Assembly (NCBI GenBank): GCA_945859605.1
Contig: OX243822.1
Span: 8,744,725-8,808,724 of the forward strand
DNA: 64,000 bases
Direction: 5' to 3'
From: Lumbricus rubellus
Taxonomy: Eukaryota; Annelida; Clitellata; Crassiclitellata; Lumbricidae
The position numbers and the translations under genes are program-made. Of this stretch, positions 18,101 to 27,100 are shown piece by piece. The notes below the pieces were generated by a model, which saw only the letters and a program-made list of their open reading frames with translations, ran no database searches and was not told the DNA's origin. Position 1 is the first letter of the stretch, and the number at the start of each line of letters is the position of its first letter.

Positions 18101-20220
18101 ACAGCGACAGACAAACAGACAGACAAACAGACAAACAAACAGACAAACAGACAGACAAACAAACAGACAAGGCAGACATTGATATAAATAGCCATACACA
18201 ATTGAGAGATAGATATATAGAGAGATAAGAGATAAAGAGAGAGACAGAGAGATTCAGTGACGGAGAGATATACAGAAAAAGAGAAAAAGAGATAAAGAGG
18301 CAAAGAGTCAAAGAGGGAAGGAGAGAGTGACAGAAAGAGACAGAGGCAGGCGGACATACAGAGACAAACAGACAGAGACAGACACAGACAGACAGGAAGA
18401 GAGATAGGATAAGACAAAAAAACTGGCGGCCACCTGATCCTTATTATATACCAACGAATACGATGTAACTGAAAAGCTGTTCCATTAAATAGACTTCCTC
18501 ATTCTGAATCACTGCAGCGCCTAAGGGAGGCTGCCATGTAGGAGAGCGTATATGTACATGTATACATGTATATATATGCATATATATATATGTATATATA
18601 TATGTGTGTGTATATACATGTTTATATATATTATATAATGTATACATGAGACCCCATCAGACAACCCGGGGGCAAAAATAAATCATGGCAAAGAGCAACA
18701 GTTAAAGTCACATCCAACTGTGAGAAGAACGGATGGATGGGATGGGTGGGTAGATAGATAGGTGGGATGGGTGGGTGTTATGGTGGGTGGGTGGGTTGGA
18801 TGGGTGGATGGATGGAAAGATGGATGGGTGAGATGGATGGGTGGATGGATGAGATGTATGGATGGGCGAATGGGTGGATGGGTCGGAGGATGGATGGGTA
18901 GGTAGATGGATGAATGAATGGATGGATGAATGGATTAATGAATGGCTGGGATGGATAAAGAACGTGGATGGATAGACGGGTGGATGGATTTATGGAGCCG
19001 AAAAGAGGATGGATAGAGGAATGGTTAATTAGACGGATTAATGGTTTGTATATTTCAGGACAGAAGCGAGAATGCAGAGGGAGATTGATGTGAAGATGGA
19101 GAAGGAAAGGATGGATGAATGTGAAAGAATGGGTTGGAATGGATGAATGAGTGAGTTATTTAATGAATTAATTCATTAATTGACTAATGAATTAACAGTT
19201 GAATGAATGAACGAATGAACGAACGAACGAACGAACGAGCGAGCGAATGAATGAATAAGTTTTTATTGATGGATGGATGGATGGATGGATGGATGGGTGT
19301 TACAATCAAAAAACTAACTGTAAGAGCAAGGGTGTGGTCAATAAGCATGGCGAATTGGTCAGTGGCTTTCACCCTCTTTCAGGCCGGACGCAGCTTGAGC
19401 CCAGTGAGAAACAGAGGGAATCAGAAATAGGCTAAGACTCACGTACCGCCACCTGGGATAAAGCCTAGAGGAGAGGAGGCTGTTCCCGGGATGCGGGAAG
19501 GTGATGGATTGAGACCGGTAGTTCGGTGGGATAGGGGCCACTGGGTTTGGGAGTGGTATTGCCGAAAGGCATGAGTAGATGGGTTGACTGTGGGAGAAAC
19601 CGTGCGTGCAGTCTTGCATTAATTAACGTTGATTAATGAATGCTTGGAAGACCATAACTGGATGGAATGGGTGTGTGAATGGTTGGGCGGATGGAATAAA
19701 TATATGAATGGGTCGGCGAATAAACTCCGCCACTGGCTGCTCTCTGCCAGTGCCAGTCCCAAAACCTGCATAAAAGAGGAGGCGACACTAATCATCTTTG
19801 AAATGGCATTGTCACTAAAGTGCTAAACAGGAACAGAGGGGTTGACGACTGAATGAAAGAACGATCGAACGAACGAAAGAAAGAGTGAATGAATGAATGA
19901 ATCAATCAATCAATCAATCAATGAATCAATGAATGACTATTCTCAATCACACATACCTCGTCCGAAGAATATCCAAACGTATTCCGAAAGTGACCGAGTC
20001 TTTCCCTGACCCTCGCCGTTCCCAGAATCCCTTCAGACGCCGCGCTGGCCGACGGGAAAGCGGGAGCGATGACGTCATCGTGACGTACCTTCGTCCTGTG
20101 CATTCCATTTCCTCTTCCGGCTCTCCAGCCCGTACGTCCTGGGAATCGGGTGTTCGTCATCGTTGCGTCCACGCCCTCATTTAGCAATGCTCCTACACCC
20201 TCCCTCGTCCACTTATATAA
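4235..20220 (-). CDS. KMT2: KMT2/trithorax-type H3K4 methyltransferase gene model
   Basis: Eight minus-strand exons can be chained with consensus splice sites and fully consistent phases: (about 20220)-19957, 17401-16699, 11794-11482, 9167-8891, 7957-7778, 6929-6708, 5794-5619 and 4730-4235. From 17401 to the stop the chain is 2,367 bp (789 codons). The last two exons are unmistakable KMT2A/B/trx: Win motif, SET and post-SET. Such enzymes methylate histone H3 lysine 4 in the WDR5-RBBP5-ASH2L complex in the nucleus. Upstream exons are low-complexity (Ser/Pro, acidic, basic) plus a half CXXC-like cluster. PHD fingers, bromodomain, FYRN and FYRC, standard for KMT2A/B, were not found. Either the gene is a reduced paralogue, or the 5' exons belong to another transcript. 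The start of the gene is not determined. Confidence is high for the last two exons, moderate for 6708-7957 and lower further upstream. Confidence 0.65.
5251..5453 (-). mobile_element. tRNA-derived SINE copy, minus orientation
   Basis: The reverse complement has GGGGCGCGGTGGTGTAGTGG, GAGGTTCGAATCC and GGGGTGCTATAACAAGTGC. A degenerate relative in plus orientation lies just upstream at about 4970-5110. Both are in the intron next to the SET exon. Confidence 0.88.
5619..5794 (-). CDS. KMT2: KMT2-type exon with WDR5-interacting (Win) motif
   Basis: Acceptor atacag|GACACAG; donor GCAAAG|gtagcc. Phase 0 in and phase 2 out; the split codon AG|A joins exactly to the SET exon ([10 protein letters not shown]). 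It reads [16 protein letters not shown], then [17 protein letters not shown]. In KMT2A the Win motif is GSARAEV, followed by a DMFNFLASKHR segment. The arginine in GCARA (about 5770-5756) is the residue inserted into WDR5. This is strong evidence for KMT2 family identity and for retained WDR5 binding. The sequence directly before it does not resemble the FYRC domain normally found there. Confidence 0.88.
5882..6177. mobile_element. Mariner-like MITE, 296 bp, TA flanks
   Basis: Left end CACCGTGACTCAAAAAAATT; the reverse complement of the right end is CGCCGTGGTTCAAAAAAGTA, both next to TA. Inverted similarity runs about 65 bp inward (AAGCCAAATTGTTTT, ...CCTGATAACATATC). No transposase. In the intron between the Win exon and 6708-6929. 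Confidence 0.8.
6455..6669 (+). repeat. LINE-like 3' end with (AAAT)n tail, copy 1
   Basis: Same family as 57577-57772, ending in AAATAAATAAATAAATAATA. It lies in the KMT2-like intron just 3' of exon 6708-6929. Confidence 0.75.
6708..6929 (-). CDS. Helical exon upstream of Win-SET, domain not recognised
   Basis: 74 complete codons, phase 0 at both ends, with acceptor ttttacag|GGC and donor GAGGAG|gtgaga. The sequence includes [20 protein letters not shown] and [20 protein letters not shown], with regular hydrophobic spacing that predicts two amphipathic helices. Codon use is GC-rich at third positions, like the SET exon. It occupies the place where KMT2A has FYRC but is not an obvious FYRC. 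It may be a highly diverged FYRC part or a new helical module. Confidence 0.7.
6969..7195 (+). mobile_element. tRNA-derived SINE copy, plus orientation
   Basis: GGGGTGCGGTGGTGTAGTGG, GCAGGTTCGAATCCATC, ACCGCGTAGGGACCTTGGGC, GGGAGCGCCTCTG and GAGGTGCTATAACAGGTGC. About 40 bp from exon 6708-6929. Confidence 0.9.
7436..7590 (+). repeat. LINE-like 3' end with (GATTT)n tail
   Basis: GGTGGCCCTAACCAGCGGGA, CCCTTCTGGGTTTCC, CAATAAAAAAAATTTGATTT and GATTTGATTTGATTTGA. An inverted relative lies at 23292-23520. Confidence 0.7.
7778..7957 (-). CDS. Probable exon with 13-residue tandem duplication
   Basis: 60 codons, phase 0 at both ends. The acceptor is strong (ttcttacag|CCAGAC) and the donor is CTTCAG|gtaaaac. 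The two other phases stop almost at once. Inside, a 39-bp unit is repeated in tandem with one visible mismatch (SLLRP versus PLLRP), so NKLGQGR-x-LLRPP appears twice. Rich in Pro, Leu and Arg; probably disordered. Assigned to the KMT2-like gene by position and phase only. Confidence 0.55.
8095..8240. repeat. (TCTGTC/TCTG)n microsatellite
   Basis: TGTCTCTGTCTCTGCATG-like units; a degenerate hexamer-based array in the intron between exons 7778-7957 and 8891-9167. Confidence 0.9.
8588..8846. repeat. Three tandem 85-bp copies of a SINE 3' module
   Basis: The segment beginning CTACTCAGAGGCGCTCCC repeats at about 8602, 8687 and 8772, a period of 85 bp. Each unit ends near GTTAGGTCTTGAGCAAC. The core matches the 3' module of the window's SINE family in reverse orientation, so this is a tandemly amplified SINE fragment, within an intron of the KMT2-like gene. 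Confidence 0.85.
8891..9167 (-). CDS. Possible Ser/Pro-rich exon of the KMT2-like gene
   Basis: Acceptor ttgcacag|CCATCG; donor AACACG|gtcagt. The first base completes the split codon AG|C from exon 11482-11794, and the exon leaves in phase 0, matching 7778-7957. The product is Ser/Pro-rich and low in complexity, ending [15 protein letters not shown] second frame ([19 protein letters not shown]) is also open and looks protein-like. It does not join in phase to the downstream exon, so the Ser/Pro frame is preferred. Confidence 0.4.
9645..9710. repeat. (CTGT)n and (CA)n microsatellites
   Basis: A short CTGTCTGTCTG run is followed by about 18 CA dinucleotides at about 9676-9710. Intronic on the KMT2-like model. 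Confidence 0.92.
10086..10578. mobile_element. Non-autonomous hAT-like element, 493 bp, 8-bp TSD
   Basis: The termini are inverted repeats TAGGGCTGCCAAC and (reverse complement of the right end) TAGGGCTACCAAC. The element is flanked on both sides by the identical 8-mer CTGTGTCT (10078-10085 and 10579-10586). The flank is TG-rich, so the duplication is slightly less decisive than in unique DNA. There is no transposase frame. Internal CCGGGAC-type motifs near both ends extend the symmetry. Confidence 0.75.
11330..11460. repeat. (GAT)n/(GAC)n imperfect trinucleotide array
   Basis: Imperfect GAT, GAC and GAA triplets just 3' (minus sense) of exon 11482-11794. Confidence 0.85.
11482..11794 (-). 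CDS. Exon with half CXXC-like zinc-finger cysteine cluster
   Basis: Acceptor ttgtcacag|ATGACAG; donor CATGCAG|gtacag. It joins in phase to 16699-17401 (A|AT) and to 8891-9167 (AG|C). A Ser-rich stretch is followed near the end by [20 protein letters not shown] and AC. That is the C-x2-C-x2-C-x4-C-x2-C-x2-C spacing of the first half of CXXC zinc fingers, including their DCGVC core. KMT2A has a CXXC domain, which supports membership of the same gene. The second half of a CXXC domain (KFGG and later cysteines) is not encoded by the next exon found. An alternative frame using an internal acceptor at 11686 gives [20 protein letters not shown] but does not join in phase. Confidence 0.5.
12012..12232. 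repeat. (ATC)n trinucleotide microsatellite
   Basis: ATC/GTC triplets, nearly pure at about 12121-12185, then CAA/CAG units. The poly-Asp and poly-Ser frames seen through it are artefacts. Confidence 0.93.
12677..12994 (+). repeat. Three tandem copies of a ~100-bp LINE-3'-end-like repeat
   Basis: A unit begins CTCCGCCACTGG, contains GCCAGTGCCAGTCCC and TGGATAAAGGAGGAGG, and ends GTGTCGTTAAAC. Copies are at about 12677-12760 (degenerate), 12771-12870 and 12890-12994. The TGGATAAAGGAGGAGG stretch is typical of LINE 3' ends. Single copies recur at 19728-19828, 54192-54294 and 59523-59625. Confidence 0.8.
12995..16400. other. Large intron of KMT2-like model, repeat-rich
   Basis: No coding exon recognised. 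It holds a tandem of AAATGTGCTTTGTAAAAGTCCA-like units (about 13160-13330), an (AATG)n array (13540-13640), a CAGACA/CACA array (14500-14680 and 14860-14960), and a GGTGGGGGAG-rich stretch (14230-14300). A short tandem GTGCACCAGCGCACACTA pair lies at about 16265-16310. Confidence 0.6.
14495..14680. repeat. (CAGA)n/(ACAC)n microsatellite cluster
   Basis: CAGACAGA, CATACA and ACACAC units. A second similar cluster lies at 14850-14955. Confidence 0.9.
16418..16660 (+). mobile_element. tRNA-derived SINE copy, plus orientation
   Basis: Well-preserved member of the same family as 2610-2840: GGGGCGCGGTGGTGTAGTGG head, a B-box region (GATTCGAATCC), TCGCCGCGTAGCGACC, GTCCTTCACTCGCAATTGCTC, GGGAGCGCCTCTGAGTA and GGGGCGCTATAACAAGTGC. 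It ends about 40 bp from the donor side of exon 16699-17401. Confidence 0.88.
16699..17401 (-). CDS. Large exon of the KMT2-like gene, acidic and basic tracts
   Basis: Acceptor attgtcag|GAAGAT; donor GGGGA|gtaagt, a near-perfect consensus. Entry is phase 0 and exit phase 1 (234 codons plus one base). It begins [20 protein letters not shown], which looks like a conserved folded segment. A Pro/Gly/Ser-rich middle follows, then a VPKVPKVK repeat, a basic patch ([15 protein letters not shown]) that could be a nuclear localisation signal, and a run of eight Glu. Two other frames are open by composition. This frame is chosen because it is continuous from acceptor to donor and keeps phase on both sides. 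Confidence 0.6.
17531..17975 (+). repeat. Dispersed LINE-like 3' segment (copy 1)
   Basis: It starts AGCTGTACCCAGCCACGCG and ends in TTTATTTATATAGATATATA. The start recurs at 49021 (AGCTGTACCCGGCCACGCG), also followed by TTGCTGTGGC and a CCCTCCC pyrimidine run. Such starts are common in non-LTR retroelement 3' ends of invertebrates. The frame through 17552-17995 is probably part of this repeat and not a gene. Confidence 0.6.
18100..18420. repeat. (CAAA/CAGA)n and (GAGA)n microsatellites
   Basis: ACAGACAAACAGACAAAC units at about 18100-18170, then purine-rich AGAGAGATA units to about 18420. Confidence 0.9.
18550..18620. repeat. (TA)n/(TG)n microsatellite
   Basis: Alternating TATA and TGTA dinucleotides. 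Confidence 0.88.
18725..19010. repeat. (GGAT/GGGT)n degenerate tetranucleotide array
   Basis: About 280 bp of GGATGGATGGGTGG-like units. A cleaner (GGAT) block recurs at 19267-19297, next to an (AACG)n block at about 19205-19245. Confidence 0.9.
19728..19828 (+). repeat. LINE-3'-end-like repeat, CTCCGCC family
   Basis: CTCCGCCACTGGCTGCTCTC, then GCCAGTGCCAGTCCC, AAAAGAGGAGGCGACACTAA and ACTAAAGTGCTAAAC: the same unit as 12771-12870. Confidence 0.8.
19957..20220 (-). CDS. Probable upstream exon of the KMT2-like gene
   Basis: The donor is strong (TCGGACGAG|gtatgt at 19957) and phase 0. It joins to exon 16699-17401 to read [22 protein letters not shown]. The upstream limit is uncertain. The frame is open back to about 20229, and possible internal acceptors precede GACGTACGG and CGCGGCGTC. 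An in-frame ATG lies near 20160, but nothing marks it as the start. The segment [19 protein letters not shown] looks like genuine protein. Confidence 0.5.
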
Positions 20221-20229
20221 CCACTTCAC

Positions 20230-21160
20230 TAGTTAAACAACCGCAAGTAGAATATCATATGGGAACATCGCCCAAGACCATAATATAGACTCCTACACGT
20301 GTCAACTCCTTTTGAGACTCACACCGCACTCAGCCTACCCTCAAAGAAACTTCCCTCGCATGTAGTAGGGCCTAATCCTACTTCAACGTTCACCCCTTAT
20401 AACCATCTCTCAGTAAGCTCTCCGGCCCTCAGCAACGTACAGAAAATCGCACACAGATTCGCCAATTCACCCCCAGTCATTCAAAGCAAATACCCTACGA
20501 CAAAAACCATACAACACGCGCCCCAGGCTCTCACCAAATGTTCAACCCCCTTTTATACACAACTGTTACTTTTTATGCTCACCGGAAACGTTGCTCATAT
20601 GTGCTACTACCGTCGAGTCAGGTCGAATCGAGTATAACTTACAAAACCATGCAGCGACCATGAAGCATAGTGGCTCCCACACTCGACTCATTTTGCCTGC
20701 TCTGTGCAGTTAGCAGCGCGAATCGACGCTTTGGCGGGTAGGGCGGCGATTGGCCGGCCCCTGCAGATAGACCCTGCTGGCCGAAGGCCGCTGCGGGCTG
20801 AGCAGTGAAGGGGCCATTTGGTGGTGTGGCGGTTGGGGGTGTTGCTAAGGGGTGAGGAGAGGTAGAGGAGCTGCCCGTGGTACGTGCAACGTGCTGCTAG
20901 ACACACGTTGTGTGTGTGTCCCGTATCTGCTGTGCGCCCTAGAGTTGACGCGCTTGTGTCTGTGTATCTGTGTGTCTGTGTGTCTGTGTTTGTCTATGTG
21001 TGTCTGTGTGTGCCTGTGTGTGTGTCTGTGCGTGCCTGTGTGCGTGTGTCTGTGTGTCTTTCTGTTCTGTGTGTCCGTACAGTCTGTATGTCTTTGTGAG
21101 CGACTGTCTGGTTCACTTCCCGCTTGACGATAGATAGAATGATAGCCTTGATACATGTAG
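20230..21160. other. Unassigned region with (TGTG/TCTG)n microsatellite
   Basis: No gene recognised. A GTGTCTGTGTG array occupies about 20957-21055. A moderately GC-rich stretch lies at 20690-20880 with no convincing splice-bounded frame. Confidence 0.5.
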
Positions 21161-21254
21161 GTAGATATGCCTAGATTGCCACCGGAAAAGATTTTTTACT
21201 CCAAAACCAAGTCTCATTTTAAGAGGGCCCACAAGGCACCACATGTATGCTTCC

Positions 21255-21537
<283 letters not shown>

Positions 21538-21699
21538 AACCCCATTCTTATTTTGCTATTTTGCTTTTTCGATTGCAACAACCGAAGACTCTCATCCCCC
21601 CCCCCCCCCCAACATACACACCATCATCTCCTTCCCAACCGTCGGCCGTCCTTCTGCCTTGACGCAGCGGCAGCAATCACCCGTCTAGGCATCTCCTTC

Positions 21700-21990
21700 C
21701 TTCCTCCTCCTCCTCTTCAATAGATGTCTTCCTCCCTCTGTGCTGACTTGCGAAGATGACTTTACGACTTGCAAAGGAAGTCCTTTGAAGATTCGTCTAA
21801 TTGACATGCGAACGACGTGCGACGGCAGCACATCATTGACGATGGATATCGAACGACGTGTTAAGTGTGAATCGAGTGAATCGGAGTCTTGTGAAGAAAA
21901 AGAAAAGGGAAAAGTAGACTTTACTTTGAGCTCACCGGTACATAGACCACTTTCTAATAGCAGTTGGATGTAAGCTTCACAGATGGGCAC
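21700..21990. other. Bidirectionally open stretch, coding status unclear
   Basis: About 80 codons are open on the plus strand to a stop at 21971-21973 (CEDDFTTCKGSPLKIRLID, CESSESESCEEKEKGK), preceded by an acceptor-like pyrimidine tract ending CAATAG near 21723. About 100 codons are open on the minus strand over the same bases (SIRRIFKGLPLQVVKSS). Both have ordinary codon use and neither is low-complexity. It could be a terminal exon of an unknown plus-strand gene or an upstream exon of the minus-strand KMT2-like gene. Neither was linked by splice sites. Confidence 0.3.
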
Positions 21991-22064
21991 CTCTTTCTAG
22001 TCGAAGAGGTCAAATAAGTCAAGCTCTTGGCAATAATAGGCATACGAACAAGTGTGAAGTGAAA

Positions 22065-22195
22065 ACCAATCAATCAATCAATCAATCGATCAATCAACCA
22101 ATCAATCAATCAAACAATCAATCAATCGATCGATCAAACAATCAATCAATCAATCAGCCAATCAATCACTCAATCAAACTGTCAATCAATCAGAA
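22065..22195. repeat. (ATCA)n imperfect microsatellite
   Basis: CAATCAATCAATCAATC with single-base variants (GATC, AACC, AAAC). Confidence 0.92.
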
Positions 22196-22199
22196 TTTA

Positions 22200-24000
22200 T
22201 ATAGCTTGACGACATCTTGATTCTTGAGGCTGAAAGGGCCGTAAATAGACGCCTCCCTCCTTATTTCTCCAGGCTTAGGACTGCTCTTCCAGCTTGTCGG
22301 TGTTACACACCAACATAGGAGATCCCATATTTTTGTTCTTTAACTTATAAAACAGCAGTCCGTGTACCGCCGGTGCAAACCATAACGATGCTAAGCAGTG
22401 TTGCGATTCGATTGTCGACGCTGCGTCCATGCGTGTTTCAAATGCACTTGCCCTCATAAATAGATTTATGGTAAGCGAATTGCGGGTGTTTTATAACACA
22501 ATTACGGCTGCGATTTCATGACCTACTACCGTTAAGTGGACGGTAGGCCTAACGCGCGTCGTTTGGGAGAAAGATGCATTGTTGTAAGCGACAACAGTGG
22601 ATTTGTTGACATCAAAGGCACTGATGGGGAGGGGAGATTATTCTAACCAGTGCGTCAAGTACAAACGTTAATTAAGCAAAGCGTTGTGTTGATGGTATGC
22701 GCTTGTAACAGCGTTGATGCGAGAAGTGCTTCATTTTCGACGGGTTGCTAATAGTTTGCTCAAAATGCGTTGAAAAGATACGATGCTCAAACTTCAAAGG
22801 TAACCGTGGAGTATGACATTGCATGCGTAGCCTATTAATTATCTTACAATCTTATAGGCCTACTGCGCCACTCTTCTAGTTAATCGCCACTATAAATTAG
22901 GCCGCTAGGCCTACAATAATCTTCGTTAAATTAGACAAATCAGGATGATACACCGCACCCAGTTAGGCTACATGTCGATGCACTTTAAAATAACAACAAA
23001 ATAATGTAGGCCTAATGTGAAGATAACAATGTCATTAATGGGCGACAAAGAGAACCCTCGGAATAAAGTTCCTAACATCTTTGACTGGTAGCCTAGAACA
23101 AAAGGATGCGGTCTATGGCGTAAGTTATAGGCCCTATGTGGTTTTTGCCAGAGGTGGAAAAAGGTTTCTCGGGACATGATTGACATTTAGCATTACATTA
23201 CGAAGCAAATATGCTTGTAAATCAGAGTGCGTTTGCAGCTGATACATTAAAGAATATACTTACTTACTTACTTAGCTCCCGCAACTAGGCCTAATTTCTT
23301 CATCAAATCAAATCAAATTTATTGCTCCCAAAACAGAAAATAATAAAATAGATACAGCAATTTCATAATACTACTTGCTAAATGAAGCTAAGGATGTTAA
23401 ATAAAAAAAATAAAAAATACATGGGCAAACAAGTAGCAATTCAAGGGAAGCAATAGGAGCCCCAGAAGGGAAAATCCCACTAGTTAGGGGCCCTAGATAA
23501 TGATTACTCATGTCCGGGAACATCGTGGAAAGGAATCCCAATCGTCGCATCAGCCTATATAAATTAGGTTTTCACTACGCCTTATAGCCTAGGCCTATTA
23601 ATTAGGCTAAGCTTTAGGCTAAATTCGCTAGCGTACAATTTGATTATGACGCAGTCGCAAGCATAGGCGCCAAGTTGACCCGAAGAGTGTGAGTGCCCAA
23701 ATGAATGTGAAGAAATCCACGGAAATTTTTTAACCCTTTTTTGATAGGATTATAGGAGAGTTATTGAAATTACCTCTGTGTATTATAGGAGAAGAGACTT
23801 GTTGTTATCCACAAGATGCAGGCCTAAAATGCTGGTCCTCATTTTTTGCGCTATATTTTCTTGTAATAAAAGAAATTTCAGATAGTGTTTCTAATGGGCT
23901 CTAGTAAATGTGTAATCTGTGGTGCGCGCAATCTGTCTCACTGCCTCCGCTTCTGAAATCATGTTTTTTCAATCTTGATCATCGTTCTTTGTTGTTTGGT
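22200..24000. other. Spacer upstream of MFSD1
   Basis: No coding exon recognised. TAGGCCTA-type motifs cluster at 22546, 22857, 22908, 23008, 23288 and 23590. A repeat relative at 23292-23520 (AAATCAAATCAAATTTATTG and CCCAGAAGGGAAAATCCCAC) is in inverse orientation to 7436-7590. Confidence 0.6.
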
Positions 24001-24008
24001 TTCTGATC

Positions 24009-24018
24009 GTCATGTGAT
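24009..24018 (+). promoter_or_regulatory. Candidate M-box/CLEAR-like E-box upstream of MFSD1
   Basis: GTCATGTGAT lies about 105 bp before the MFSD1 start codon. It matches the TCATGTG M-box bound by MITF/TFE factors and differs from the CLEAR consensus GTCACGTGAC by two bases. Lysosomal genes are commonly controlled this way, so the placement is suggestive. A single short motif is weak evidence. Confidence 0.3.
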
Positions 24019-24121
24019 GGATTAGCTGGCGGTCTCGTGAGCTGAAGAACAGTTCCGCATTACTCACGAAAACCGTTTAGAATAAAGTCTCTTCTTTACT
24101 ATTTCCATCGAATCTCCAGCA

Positions 24122-27100
24122 ATGTCGGACGACGAAGAACACCGACCACTTCTGGGGGAAGCTAACGGTCACGTTGAAAGCAAGGATGACGATGAGGTGG
24201 AGCCGACGGGTTGTGGGGCCAGCATCGTTTGCGACCCTAGAAGAGGAGTTCATCGATATGTCGTTCTCATCTTTATGTGCTTCCTTAGCTTTGGTAAGAT
24301 GGTTGATAAGTACCTTTAAAAATGATGTTCTTCGAATAATTCGTACGTGGAATAATGAGGCATAATTGTAGTATCGGGGACCAAAGCATATGCAGTAGCT
24401 TTGGATATTATCTAATAACGATATTTACCTTAAAAGACCCTCAAGACGCTTAATCTTATCCTAATCGACCCTCACGACGCTTAACCGTAACCCTAACCGA
24501 CCCTCACGACGCTTAACCTGATCCTAACCGACCCTCACGACGCTTAACCTGATCCTAACCGACACGGTCCTCGATACTGCAATTACGCCGAATTTACTGG
24601 TAAAATGCACTCGGTATTGCTACCTTTTTACTTTTGAATTCTGGTTTATGGTAATCATGCAGTAGCATGTGCCCTTTGTTAGATGCTTCAGCAGAATAGT
24701 GTACAAAAATTACAGTTCAATCAAAAAGAAATTGTCACAGACCGAGTGTAAAAAATGGGTTGCAAATAACTGACGTAGCTAGAAACGAATCACCTCTGCC
24801 ATCAAGAGTACAGTACTAGAGTGATCAGTGCACTGATTAAACTTCTATTATTTTGACTCTCAACTTTGATTTCTTTTTTTGTTCCAGGGCGCTAATATTG
24901 CTTGCAACAAATCGAAATTCATTAGGTATTAGCTAGTGCTGTTCTATAGTTTAATCATAATTTCCACTCTCTTGACCACTTTGATTGCATGTTTACTTTT
25001 CAGGAAGCTACTTCTGCTATGACAACCCGGCAGCCCTCGAGCACCAGATCAAGCGTGATATGAACGTCGACAGCACGGAGTACATGCTCTGCTACTCGCT
25101 CTATTCATGGCCGAATGTCATCTTGTGTTTCTTTGGCGGATTCCTCTTGGATCGAGTGTTCGGCGTCAGATGGGGGACGATCATCTTCTCGATCATTGTT
25201 ACCATCGGACAGGTTCGAACGTCCTTCTGTCGCCCATTGTGGTTGCTGCGGGAACAGGACATTGTCTCCTCCCAGACATTAACCCCCATGCCATTATTCC
25301 TACCATATAAATGTCCATAAACATACAAGTAACATACATAAACATACATACATAGGCTACAACCTCTTGAGCTCTGTGCCTCGCGTCAGGACCGCTATGG
25401 CTCAATCCAAATAATTTGCCGCGTTGGTCCCTCCCCGTGGAATGGACTTCCCCCATCCGTTCGCTCTGCCATCCTCTCTGGTAGTCTTTCGTCATCTTTG
25501 TCTTGTCTCAAAACCTGCCTTTTCTATCAGGGTTGCACACCCTTGGAGCGCTTCTGAAAGGCTCTTGCTGCAAGAAGCGCTTTACAAAATTAATGGTCAG
25601 ATACGATGCAATACAATTAATTAATTAAATTGCTGACTGTGGTCACAGCGGTACACGTGATGCTTGGTGATAGGTTGCTAAATGCAGTGTTTTAATTTGG
25701 TCCCCCTTGCTTGGGTGGGGGAATTCAGGTTTCTTGGGGGGGGGTAAGAAAAAGTAGTCGTTTTGGGCGGACAGCAACCCGTTGAACCAGATGCAGACAA
25801 CACTTTTTTTAGTCTTTCTGTCTGAATTTTCCATGAACATAACAAGTGTCTCAAATAGGCTCCCTCGCAATCCATAATTCTCTTATTGTTGTTCTGTTTT
25901 GTGTTTCAGTACATCTTTGCGTTGGGAGCGTTTGTGAACGCGTTCTGGCTCATGAACGTTGGACGATTCATATTCGGGTATTTTTTCAGCATATGTTTCT
26001 AGACTTTTGATATTTATCTGATTTTCAGGTTTTATGAACTGTAATTTACCTTTGCGTTGGCATCTAGCTCATTTCTAGTCTTTTCATATTATTTAAATTT
26101 AACTTATTTACTCTGAAAGGTCTATCCAGCTGTTAGAGATGTCTAGAACTATGTTTCGGTGACCGCGCTTTCTCGGTGGCCAGTCCCAGATGCTGGAACA
26201 GTCTTCTTCCCGCCCTGCGAGCGGCTGGCCTTCAAATCAAGACTCGTGACTTATTTCATTTGTAAGGCATTTATCCTACACTGTTACTTGTATGTAAGAT
26301 GCCCTTGTACGACATGGCTGTATGACATTGTATGTATGTGTACTTGTTACAGCGCCCCTTAAAGAATCTACTCAGAAGCGCTCCCAAATACAGCGCGAAC
26401 ACTGAATCAGAGTTTCATGCCGAAGTGCGGGCTGTGTTACGGCACCGTAGAAATCATTGTTATTATTATTATTTTTATTACTATTATTCCTTTTAATACC
26501 TTCGACAAACAACATCAGACACATAAAGCACAAGAAACAACAGAAGCGGCGTAGTCATTGTTCTAAATGATGATAAGAGTGCCATTGTTAGATCTACTCA
26601 GCTAAAGTGCCTCGAAAGGCCACCGAGTTGAAGCGCTGGACAGTAATTAAAGTATTATTATTATTATTATAATTATTTATTGGACTCAAAGTGAGTACAA
26701 ATATTTATTCTCTTTTAGCGTTGGTGGTGAGTCCTTATGCGTTGCTCAAAACACGTATGCAGTCAACTGGTTTCAGGGTCGAGCGCTCAACTTGGTCTTC
26801 GGTCTTCAGCTCAGCTTCTCACGAGCGGTGCGCAATCTTCTTCTGCTTTAGGTTTAGTGATCTCTTGTGACTGTTACCCCAGTTCCCCTATTTTATTTTT
26901 CTCTGGTTCAGACTTGGGGGTGGCGCAATTATACCATAGGTCGTGATTCAGATCCCTGCAAAGGCAGAAAGTTGTTTGAAACTGAACTCCATAGCCAGCT
27001 CGACTACGTAATGAGGGAGTATCCATAAACTGCGAATTGGAAGGTGAGACAGAAAGGGCTGGCTGACTGGAAACTTGTCCTCATGCATTGACAGTTCGAG

